A stretch of DNA of 64,000 bases. It comes from Shewanella sp. MTB7 (GTDB lineage Bacteria; Pseudomonadota; Gammaproteobacteria; Enterobacterales; Shewanellaceae). Below are positions 56,539-64,000 of this stretch, piece by piece. The translations under genes were made by a program, and so were the position numbers. Position 1 is the stretch's first letter. Every line of letters begins with the position of its first letter. The DNA is taken from positions 2,232,001 to 2,296,000 of the forward strand of contig NZ_CP085636.1 in NCBI RefSeq assembly GCF_027571385.1. Direction: 5' to 3'. A model generated the notes under the pieces. That model saw only the letters and a program-made list of their open reading frames with translations, was not told where the DNA came from and did no database searches.

Positions 56539-59500
56539 TGTCTTTCCGGCTAAAAACGGTATTAGGGATAGCCTTCATTGAGGGGGTATTACTCCTGCTG
56601 TTGGTGTATACCAGCGTCGATTATCTGAAAAGTTCCAATGAAGCTGAAATATCAAAACGAGCCAATGCGATAGTGACGCTTTTTGCTGCCGCGACCAAGG
56701 ATGCGGTTATTAGCACTGATGTCTCAACGCTGCAAGTGCTCGCTAATGAGCTACTCGTACATACTCAAGTTTTGTATGTGAATATCTACGATGAAAATTC
56801 ATTGTTGGTCGGGTTAGGGGAGGGGAGGAAGGAGGATATTCATTCACAGTCTGATGATATAGCTGCTATTGATAACGGTATTTTAGATGTTAAGGCTGAT
56901 ATTTTAGAGTCTGGGTATCGTTTTGGTTATATCGAACTTGGAATTGCGGTGCATGAATTTGATGAGTTTTTAGCCAGTGCAACGACTCGTTTTTTTTCCA
57001 TAGCAGGATTAGAAATGGTGTTAGTTGCACTTTTCTCTTGGCTCTTAGGCCATTATTTAACAAGTAATCTAAGTGAACTGAAAATTGCCTCAAATCGCAT
57101 TTTGCAAGGTGAGACAGGAATACAAATTTCAGTCACATCGACTGATGAAATAGGACAAACAACTCGAGCATTTAACCGAATGATAGATAAGGTTGAAAGA
57201 AATGCTAAGGAGTTAGAGGGGGTAAATACCCGTTTAAATGCCATTCTTTCAGCGGCCATAGATGGCTACATTATTATCGATGTTTATGGGGTTATCACCC
57301 AAGTTAACCCCGCTGTTTGTCGCCTTTTTGGTTACGGGACTCAAGACATTATAGGTAAAAATGTTTCTATTTTTATGCCAAGTTACGAGCGACATATGCA
57401 TGATGCTTTTCTTAAACGTTTTATTGACGGAAAGCGAGAAGTCCCTCAACGAAATGGACGGGAATTGATGGCGCAACATAAAGATGGTTCCTTGTTTCCC
57501 ATTGAACTTTCTGTGTCGAAAATGACCATTGAAAATGACATTATGTTGTTGGGTTTAGTTAAGGATCTCAGTGATATAAAACGCAAAGAGATAGCTGCAC
57601 AAAGAACGGAGTCCATTTTATTAGCGACCCTTGAAGCGAGTCAGGATGCGTTAATAACGATTGATATTACAGGTAAAATCCAAGAGTTCAATAATGCAGC
57701 TTGTCAGCTTTTTAGTCATGAAAGCAATACCGTATTAGGTCAAAGATTGGAAGACTTGATTTTTGATGGAGTAGAAAAGAGCTGTTTTAAACAAGGGTTA
57801 GAAGAGTTTCGTCGCACAGGCTCTGGGCCTGCAATAAAGAAAAGCATTGAGTTAATGTCGGTTAAAAGTGATGGCAGCAAACTACCGATTGAAATGACAA
57901 TGATCCCTGTTCAATTGGGAGATGAAATTTTGTTAACTGCGTTTATTCATGATATTTCGACGCGTATGGAGTATGAATCGCAACTAATGCAAGCTAAAGA
58001 GGAGGCTGAATCTGGGAGTAAAGCCAAATCTAGGTTCTTAGCCACAATGAGCCATGAGATCCGCTCTCCATTGAATGCCGTGTTAGGCAGTGTCGAGCTT
58101 ATCTTAGATTCAGAATTAAATGAGGAACAAAGGCTTTATGCCTATACAGCTAGAGAGGCTGGAACGGCGCTACTAAGCACCATCAATGACATTTTAGATT
58201 TCTCTAAGATTGAAGCTGGGCAAATGAAACTTGAATCTAGCTGCTTTTCACCTGAAAAATTAGTTTCCCAAGTAATGCAGATCCTTGTGCCAAAGGCGAC
58301 TGAAAAAGGAGTGAACCTTGCGACCTTTATTAACCGTAATGTGCCTGAAATGGTCAAGGGAGATGAACAACGTTTACGGCAAGTCCTGCATAATTTAATC
58401 GACAATGCGATTAAATTTTCTGATTCAGGCTGTGTCTCGGTAGAGATGTGGATCCCTGATAGCCATCATCAAGAAGTACAGCTTTATTGTACTGTTACTG
58501 ATGAAGGAATAGGCGTGAGTTTGTCTGCTCAGAAGAATCTATTTCAGGAGTTTAGTCAGGTACATGATCAGCATAATACTATGTATAAAGGCACTGGCTT
58601 AGGTTTAGCAATCTGTTCAGAGCTTATAACTATGATGGGGGGACAAATTGAATTAAGCAGCCGGTTGGGTCATGGCAGCTGTTTTAGGTTTGATGTGCGC
58701 TTGCAGCTTGAGGAGCGTGAGCAAAATCATTTTTATCACCTACCTTCCCATACTCGAGTGCTACTGGTTCATCCAGATACGACTTTCGTTGAGTTGCTCA
58801 GGAAGCAATATAGTCAATATGGTGTCCATAGTGCGAATGTTGCTAGCGTCTCTGAAATATTGAGTAGCGATGATGCAAAGGGGCGTTTCAATTTAATACT
58901 CATAGATGAAACGAGTTTATCTGAGCTTAATCTTAAAATGACAGCTTTATTGGAACGTGATTTTTTATTTGAAGACGGCATGATAGCGCTCTTGGTCTCA
59001 GGGTTACGCTCGAATATATCTGCGGAGCTGTCAGAGATTGGACTCAAGCTGGTGATTAATAAGCCTCTATGCCGTGAAATGTTGCTCAGTTTATTGAGTA
59101 AGACTCATATTAAAAAAGTAGAGCAGAGTACAGATGAAATTTTGTTACCCGATCAGACGCCTAGAAATAAGTTACTGTTATTGGCTGAAGATAGCCTTTC
59201 AAACCAGTTAGTAGCCGGTGCAATGTTAACCAAGTCAGGCTTTGAAATTGAATATGCTAATAATGGTGTCGAAGCTGTCTCTATGGCAGAAAAGAAAGAT
59301 TATGGTTTGATTTTAATGGATATGCGTATGCCAGAGATGGATGGAGTGGAAGCTGCAAGGTTAATTTTATTGCGTCAACCCGATACTATTATCTTAGCGA
59401 TGACGGCTAATGTACAGCAGGAGGATATGGATAGTTGTTTATCGGTAGGGATGAAGGACTTTGTGCCTAAGCCTGTGAATAAGGGCGATCTGATCAAGAC

Positions 59501-60032
59501 GATTAAGCATTGGCTACCCATAATTACTGATAAATCGAATGTCGTTGAAATAGATAAAAATATCACAGTATTAAATGAATCAAAAAGTTGTGAACATCTA
59601 GATGAGGACATAAGCTTTAAAAGCAATGCATCAGAGACCTTAAAAATGGTATGTGAAACAGATAGTGTTCTTGAATTATTAAATGATTCAGAAAAATTAT
59701 TCGATGAGGGTGTTATCTCTGAACTTTTTGATGTGCTTGGTCAAGACTCTGTACGCGGGATGTATTCAGTGTACTTAACTGAAACGACGGAGAGGCTCGA
59801 AATCTTAAAAACCTTGATGGTAAATAGAGATTACAATGAAATAGACAATCAAGCCCATACGTTAAAGAGTAGCTCAGGAAGTTTCGGTGCCCAAGCTCTG
59901 TATGAGGTCGCAAAAAACCTCGAACAAAGTGCGAGAGATCATGATGATAAAGGCATCGAGTCCTATTTTGCAGCAGTACAGGAAGTTGGAGATCTAACGG
60001 TAAAAGCGTTTAAGGATAGGTTTACGGCTTAA
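56538..60032 (+). CDS. Hybrid sensor histidine kinase with HAMP, two PAS, two receivers and HPt
   Basis: A 1164-aa inner-membrane kinase. Two membrane helices (about residues 8-25 and 153-175) flank a periplasmic sensor region. A HAMP domain is at about 178-230, PAS domains near 235-345 and 360-480, and HisKA with the phospho-His in TMSHEIRSPLNAVLG (about 506). HATPase motifs include HNLIDNAIKFSD and GTGLGLAICSELI. A degenerate receiver (about 730-850) precedes a good one with ILMDMRMPEMDG (about D928). The C-terminal HPt has His in NQAHTLKSSSGSFG (about 1107). It starts at GTG overlapping the PhnD-like stop. It should feed the sigma-54 activator encoded next and perhaps the receiver-PP2C protein. 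Confidence 0.92.
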   Translation: MSFRLKTVLGIAFIEGVLLLLLVYTSVDYLKSSNEAEISKRANAIVTLFAAATKDAVISTDVSTLQVLANELLVHTQVLYVNIYDENSLLVGLGEGRKEDIHSQSDDIAAIDNGILDVKADILESGYRFGYIELGIAVHEFDEFLASATTRFFSIAGLEMVLVALFSWLLGHYLTSNLSELKIASNRILQGETGIQISVTSTDEIGQTTRAFNRMIDKVERNAKELEGVNTRLNAILSAAIDGYIIIDVYGVITQVNPAVCRLFGYGTQDIIGKNVSIFMPSYERHMHDAFLKRFIDGKREVPQRNGRELMAQHKDGSLFPIELSVSKMTIENDIMLLGLVKDLSDIKRKEIAAQRTESILLATLEASQDALITIDITGKIQEFNNAACQLFSHESNTVLGQRLEDLIFDGVEKSCFKQGLEEFRRTGSGPAIKKSIELMSVKSDGSKLPIEMTMIPVQLGDEILLTAFIHDISTRMEYESQLMQAKEEAESGSKAKSRFLATMSHEIRSPLNAVLGSVELILDSELNEEQRLYAYTAREAGTALLSTINDILDFSKIEAGQMKLESSCFSPEKLVSQVMQILVPKATEKGVNLATFINRNVPEMVKGDEQRLRQVLHNLIDNAIKFSDSGCVSVEMWIPDSHHQEVQLYCTVTDEGIGVSLSAQKNLFQEFSQVHDQHNTMYKGTGLGLAICSELITMMGGQIELSSRLGHGSCFRFDVRLQLEEREQNHFYHLPSHTRVLLVHPDTTFVELLRKQYSQYGVHSANVASVSEILSSDDAKGRFNLILIDETSLSELNLKMTALLERDFLFEDGMIALLVSGLRSNISAELSEIGLKLVINKPLCREMLLSLLSKTHIKKVEQSTDEILLPDQTPRNKLLLLAEDSLSNQLVAGAMLTKSGFEIEYANNGVEAVSMAEKKDYGLILMDMRMPEMDGVEAARLILLRQPDTIILAMTANVQQEDMDSCLSVGMKDFVPKPVNKGDLIKTIKHWLPIITDKSNVVEIDKNITVLNESKSCEHLDEDISFKSNASETLKMVCETDSVLELLNDSEKLFDEGVISELFDVLGQDSVRGMYSVYLTETTERLEILKTLMVNRDYNEIDNQAHTLKSSSGSFGAQALYEVAKNLEQSARDHDDKGIESYFAAVQEVGDLTVKAFKDRFTA

Positions 60033-60125
60033 AGGCCCGTTTCCTATTATTCCCTTGCTTTAAATACAGCACAGAGCCTTAAATTTGCGTCAAACTTAGA
60101 ACTAGAAGTGAGGTAACGAACATAT

Positions 60126-61640
60126 ATGGAAATAAATCACTCGTTTACCGTGTTGTTAGTGGAAGACAGTATGTCGCTTGGCGCGCTCTATACAGAGTAC
60201 TTACGTGCTGAAGGAGCCAAAGTTACCCATGTAAATCATGGAGAAGATGCATTAAACGAATTAACTCAATGGCAACCCGATCTTTTAGTGCTCGATATCA
60301 AATTACCTGATATGTCAGGTATGGATATTTTACAAAAAGTTCAATCTAGTCATGCAGGTATTACCGTTATCATGATCACCGCCCATGGCACCATAGATTT
60401 GGCTGTGGAATCAATGAAGTCCGGTGCTTTTGATTTTTTAATCAAACCTTTCGATGCGAAGCGTCTCTCTATTACGATACGAAATGCCCTTAAGCAACGT
60501 CAACTAGTGACACTTGTAGCCAAATATGAACAAAGCTTGCCAAAAGCTAATTACATGGGTTTTATTGGCGACTCTCTGTCGATGCAAACGGTTTATAAAA
60601 CCATAGACTGCGTTGCAAATAGCAAAGCTTCGGTTTTTATTGTTGGTGAAAGTGGTACGGGTAAGGAGGTTTGTGCCCATGCCATTCACCATGCGGGAAA
60701 CCGGCAAGAGCAGTCTTTTGTGGCTCTTAATTGTGCATCTATCCCTAAAGACTTGATTGAAAGTGAAATATTCGGTCATACCAAAGGTGCATTCACGGGA
60801 GCGATTGCTAATAGAGATGGAGCTGCGACTCGGGCGCATAGAGGTACCCTTTTTCTTGATGAAATCTGTGAAATGGATCTGGAGCTACAGAGCAAGTTGC
60901 TACGCTTTATTCAAACTGGAGTTTTTCAAAAAGTGGGTGGAACCAAAGAAGAAAAAGTAGATGTACGTTTTGTTAGCGCCACCAATAAAGTTCCCTGGGA
61001 AGAGGTACAAAAGGGACGTTTTAGAGAGGATCTTTTTTATCGTCTTCATGTTATTCCTATCGAGTTACCCCCGCTAAGAAATAGGGGGAAAGATATTCTA
61101 TTGTTGGCGGAGAAATTGCTGAACGAATATAATTATGAGGAAGGAAAGCAGTTTAAATCCTTAAGTCGTGATGTAAAGAAATTACTTCAAGCCTATGATT
61201 GGCCTGGTAATGTAAGACAATTACAGAATGTTATTAGGCAAGTAGTGGTATTGAATTCATCTAATGTAGTAGAGGTTTCAATGTTACCGGCACAACTGAC
61301 TTCGAGTTTAAGTCGCACGAGCTTAGTGCAACCAATAATAGAGAAGCAATTAGTTTCAGAAGTCGGAATTTGTTTAACTGATGGAACTCTGTTGGGTGCC
61401 TCTTCTAAGGAGAAGCGTGACGACTTTAATCAGGTGGGAATAGAGGTTTCGATGAATAAAGCAGATGCAAGTAAAGCGATTATTCCTCTGTGGTTATCAG
61501 AGAAACAAACGATTGAAGCAGCGATTAAACAATGTGATGGCAATGTTCCCAAAGCTGCGGCATTATTAGACATTAGCGCGTCAACCATCTACCGAAAGCG
61601 TCAAAATTGGGAAGAGCAGAATGTCATTTCTGAAGGTTAG
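60126..61640 (+). CDS. Sigma-54-dependent response regulator (SypG/LuxO-like)
   Basis: A 504-aa activator. The receiver (about 8-125) has the phospho-Asp in LLVLDIKLPDMSGMD. The AAA+ domain (about 145-390) has Walker A VGESGTGKEVCAHAI and the sigma-54 contact loop GAFTGA (about residue 221). GTLFLDEICEM (Walker B) and the arginine finger region in REDLFYRLHVIPIELPPLR follow. The C-terminal Fis-type HTH is IEAAIKQCDGNVPKAAALLD and ISASTIYRKRQ. GAGG precedes the ATG. It probably binds the TTGCA-N3-TGCAA sites and drives promoters A, B, C and E. It appears to be linked to the upstream kinase gene. Confidence 0.93.
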   Translation: MEINHSFTVLLVEDSMSLGALYTEYLRAEGAKVTHVNHGEDALNELTQWQPDLLVLDIKLPDMSGMDILQKVQSSHAGITVIMITAHGTIDLAVESMKSGAFDFLIKPFDAKRLSITIRNALKQRQLVTLVAKYEQSLPKANYMGFIGDSLSMQTVYKTIDCVANSKASVFIVGESGTGKEVCAHAIHHAGNRQEQSFVALNCASIPKDLIESEIFGHTKGAFTGAIANRDGAATRAHRGTLFLDEICEMDLELQSKLLRFIQTGVFQKVGGTKEEKVDVRFVSATNKVPWEEVQKGRFREDLFYRLHVIPIELPPLRNRGKDILLLAEKLLNEYNYEEGKQFKSLSRDVKKLLQAYDWPGNVRQLQNVIRQVVVLNSSNVVEVSMLPAQLTSSLSRTSLVQPIIEKQLVSEVGICLTDGTLLGASSKEKRDDFNQVGIEVSMNKADASKAIIPLWLSEKQTIEAAIKQCDGNVPKAAALLDISASTIYRKRQNWEEQNVISEG

Positions 61641-61682
61641 CTCAGCTCAAATGGCTTGGCGTTTACTTATAAGAGAGCCGAA

Positions 61683-62426
61683 ATGCAGTATCTCGTCGAC
61701 ACACATGCCCATACAGTAGCCTCAACCCACGCCTATAGTACTATTCATGATTATATTACCGTAGCCAAGGAGAAAGGGCTTAAACTCTTTGCGATAACAG
61801 ACCACGGTCCAGATATGGCTGATGCGCCTCATTTTTGGCACTTCGTCAATATGAGAGTGTTACCTAGAGTCGTCGATGGCGTTGGGATCTTAAGAGGGAT
61901 AGAGGCTAATATAAAAAATGTTACTGGAGAGATAGATTTTTTTGGTGATTACCTCCAAGAATTAGATATCGTACTTGCAGGTTTTCACGAGCCTGTATTC
62001 CCTCCTTCTGACCGTCAAACCCACACTAAAGCCATGATTGCGACAATTAAAAGTGGTTGCGTTGATATCATTACTCATCCTGGGAATCCTGCTTATCCGA
62101 TAGATATTAATTTAGTCGCTCAAGCCGCCGCAACATATAATGTGGCATTGGAAATTAATAACTCTTCATTTTTAGCTTCGCGTAAGGGCAGTGAAGGGAA
62201 CTGTTTAGCCATTGCTAGAGCCGTTCGAGATGCGGGTGGCTTACTGGTTATGGGCTCAGATTCTCATGTGTCATTTTCTCTGGGAGAGTTTGAACATGCC
62301 ATCGATATTATTAATAAGGCTGAATTTCCCCATGAGAGATTACTGAATAGAAGCCCGAGGGCTTTGCTGTCATTTTTAGCCGATAGAGGACATAAGACGT
62401 TAGCAGATTTTGCTGAACTAGAATGA
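61683..62426 (+). CDS. ycdX: PHP-domain metal-dependent phosphatase (YcdX family)
   Basis: About 247 aa from the ATG at 61683 (GAGAG upstream); a TTG at 61656 is in frame but does not match homologues. It is very close to E. coli Ycd[83 protein letters not shown] and GSDSHVSF give all metal-binding His, Asp and Glu residues of the trinuclear centre. The physiological substrate is unknown. YcdX has been linked to motility and surface behaviour in enterobacteria. It follows the activator gene by 42 bp and may be cotranscribed. Confidence 0.93.
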   Translation: MQYLVDTHAHTVASTHAYSTIHDYITVAKEKGLKLFAITDHGPDMADAPHFWHFVNMRVLPRVVDGVGILRGIEANIKNVTGEIDFFGDYLQELDIVLAGFHEPVFPPSDRQTHTKAMIATIKSGCVDIITHPGNPAYPIDINLVAQAAATYNVALEINNSSFLASRKGSEGNCLAIARAVRDAGGLLVMGSDSHVSFSLGEFEHAIDIINKAEFPHERLLNRSPRALLSFLADRGHKTLADFAELE

Positions 62427-62454
62427 AGCCCTAGACTTTAATATCTAGGACTTC
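62425..62454. terminator. Bidirectional hairpin between ycdX and the Wzi gene
   Basis: GAAGCCCTAGA / TCTAGGACTTC, 10 of 11 bases pair with an 8-nt loop. It is placed between convergent genes, starting within the ycdX stop codon. T-runs are short, so strength is uncertain. Confidence 0.5.
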
Positions 62455-62464
62455 AATGTGTTAA

Positions 62465-63931
62465 CTAGAAACTTCTTTCCCAACCTGCGTAGATGGTGGT
62501 ATCCCAATCGTTACCGCCACTGCTTATATACTGGCTGTAACCTAATGTACCACCGACTTTCAACGTACCTTCATAGAATGGGCGATGATAGCTGGTATCT
62601 AACTGATAAACACGCTCGTACTCGTTAGGCGAAAGGGGGTTGCCACCTTCAGGGCTTCCGGTATCGGTTCCATCAGTATTAAGTCTTAACCAACGCAGTT
62701 TATTGGTGATGTTTTGTCCGCCACCGAGTTGAGTTATCCCACCTATGACTAAGGTTGCTGAATCATTATCATAGGTACTACCTAGACTTTTACCATAATA
62801 GCGATAACCGCTCTGGTAGAAACCATGTTCATACATGCAGTTATAAACATCAGAGTCGGCACCACAGGCTGCTCTAGTATCCGAATACTCGATAAAGACA
62901 CGAGTATTTATATCAGCTAAAACAAAATCGATACCCCCCATATTAGAGGCGTTAATGAGTTTGTTTTTTCCATTGTGATAATCTTCGTGAATACGCTCGT
63001 AGTAAATACCGTAAGGAATGCCAAAGGCGGTATCTGACCAGCGGAAATCGTAACCTGCTAGCATGTTCTCTTGACCGTTTTCTATTTCACTTTCATTCAT
63101 GCCGCCATTAAATAATCCATCCCACCAATCTCCCAAACTGTTGCCATAACCTTCTCCGCCCCATTGCATGGTCCATGAAAAGCCGATTTCCAGTTGTGAG
63201 ATAGGACGCAGTGTACCGCGAGCTCCCCAGTGTTTAGTATCAGGTACATAACGGTCACTTTCCATTTCGCTAAAGCTGGTGGTAAAGGTCCATGGACCAA
63301 TCCAATTTAGCCAAGGGGTTTCGAAAGCTTGACTGTTATTACGGCTGAAAGTGATCCCTGGCATTGGTCGGGCATTGGTGGTCTGAATTAGTCCGGTATC
63401 CCAACTTGGTCCCCAGTATTTCTGTTGTGCCCCCGCGCTAACTATCCAGTTGCCAAGCATAACAGCGGCAAAGCTGTTATCTAAACGTGTACTGTTTCCA
63501 TCTATAGGATCGTAGTGATAACTTGCTGTAAGACGTCCACTATACCAGTCTTGGGTCACTTCAGCGCTGACGACTGTTTGAGCTTTGTCGCGATAATCTT
63601 GTCCAAAGCCAATAAAGCGAGTGGGATCTGAGGCTGCAGCCAGTTCAACTTTAGTGTTCACGCTACGGTGATCTTTGATGTAAGCAGCATTAACACGCTC
63701 GAATGCAGATATTTGGATAGTGCTGAACTTGGATTGATTGGCTTTGTCCATATCTTGCTTGATACCTATCCACATTAGTGGGTAGGTGGTGACTGGCTGT
63801 AATATGACTCCGGTATCTGAAAGCAATTGAATATCTGCTCGTAGCGCTAGATCGTTAGGTTCAACCCACCAAGCTGCCTGTAGGGAGCTAGAGCTTAAAA
63901 GTAATAATGCTGGTAATATTCTGATTTTCAT
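62465..63931 (-). CDS. wzi: Capsule assembly protein, Wzi family (outer membrane)
   Basis: About 488 aa. The N-terminal signal peptide (ILPALLLLSSSSLQAAWWVE) is preceded by AGGGA before the ATG at 63931. The mature protein is rich in aromatic and Gly-containing beta strands and ends in IYAGWERSF with a terminal Phe, typical of outer-membrane beta-barrels. The region AAWWVEPNDLALRADIQLL with LSDTGVI and the central DWYSGRLTASYHYDP, QKYWGPSWDTGLIQTTNARP blocks are Wzi-like. It should help surface attachment of the polysaccharide. Its promoter lies outside or at the window edge. Confidence 0.85.
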   Translation of the reverse strand: MKIRILPALLLLSSSSLQAAWWVEPNDLALRADIQLLSDTGVILQPVTTYPLMWIGIKQDMDKANQSKFSTIQISAFERVNAAYIKDHRSVNTKVELAAASDPTRFIGFGQDYRDKAQTVVSAEVTQDWYSGRLTASYHYDPIDGNSTRLDNSFAAVMLGNWIVSAGAQQKYWGPSWDTGLIQTTNARPMPGITFSRNNSQAFETPWLNWIGPWTFTTSFSEMESDRYVPDTKHWGARGTLRPISQLEIGFSWTMQWGGEGYGNSLGDWWDGLFNGGMNESEIENGQENMLAGYDFRWSDTAFGIPYGIYYERIHEDYHNGKNKLINASNMGGIDFVLADINTRVFIEYSDTRAACGADSDVYNCMYEHGFYQSGYRYYGKSLGSTYDNDSATLVIGGITQLGGGQNITNKLRWLRLNTDGTDTGSPEGGNPLSPNEYERVYQLDTSYHRPFYEGTLKVGGTLGYSQYISSGGNDWDTTIYAGWERSF

Positions 63932-64000
63932 AGTGTTCCCTTTTAATATTGCGAGCATTCTAGAACAAATGGAATCAATGGAAAAGATCCGAGTTATCTG

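Overview
The window reads as chromosomal DNA of a marine gammaproteobacterium, most probably Shewanella or a close relative. This rests on the style of the cysD/cysN/SLC13/cysC cluster, the WbpM-type dehydratase, the ycdX and Wzi homologues and the modular intergenic repeats. It is an inference, because there is no rRNA or other marker gene here. Almost everything in the window concerns cell-surface polysaccharide.

Region 1 (1-28 kb, + strand) is an O-antigen type cluster whose 5' end lies outside the window. It starts with a CDP-sugar branch (rfbF, rfbG, rfbH) followed by a thiamine-diphosphate enzyme and an SDR reductase. That set resembles the Yersinia yersiniose (branched 3,6-dideoxy sugar) pathway. 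Next comes a dTDP-sugar branch (rfbB, rfbA, fdtA-type isomerase, acetyltransferase, aminotransferase) for a 3-acetamido-3,6-dideoxyhexose. A very AT-rich core follows: a frameshifted acyltransferase, two glycosyltransferases, Wzx, a Wzy candidate and a decayed IS903-like element. The region ends with a GT4, a WbpV-like reductase and a small phosphoglycosyl transferase (initiation, probably of a QuiNAc-type sugar together with the WbpM homologue at 26-28 kb), then ugd, a UDP-glucuronate epimerase, galU and a frameshifted DUF255 pseudogene.

Region 2 (28-33 kb, - strand) is rmlA-rmlC-rmlB-rmlD for dTDP-L-rhamnose, split in the middle by a repeat block. Region 3 (33.4-40 kb, + strand) is sulfate activation: cysD, cysN, an SLC13/TrkA-C permease, cysC and a DHH phosphoesterase that may remove pAp.

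Region 4 (40.7-64 kb) is a second, complete exopolysaccharide locus, similar in logic to the Vibrio fischeri syp locus. The - strand carries, in transcription order, a receiver-PP2C phosphatase, an anti-sigma-like HATPase, a STAS protein, Wza, a kinase-less chain-length protein, Wzy, Wzx, a GT2, a three-domain phosphoglycosyl transferase/GT26 fusion, a pseudo-nucleotidyltransferase fused to a dead phosphoglycosyl transferase, and a TagF-like protein. Divergently, the + strand carries a PhnD-like periplasmic protein, a hybrid histidine kinase, a sigma-54 activator and a PHP phosphatase. A Wzi-like protein closes the window.

The main discovery is a predicted sigma-54 regulon in region 4. TGGC-N8-GC type -24/-12 promoters lie before the phosphatase, STAS, glycosyl-transferase and PhnD genes. 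A palindrome WTGCA-N3-TGCAA sits 75-90 bp upstream of three of them, and a fourth copy lies before the wzx gene. The second is a pair of adjacent genes that carry degenerate phosphoglycosyl transferase domains lacking the catalytic Asp-Glu pair. Seven blocks of mosaic repeat DNA are spread between operons.
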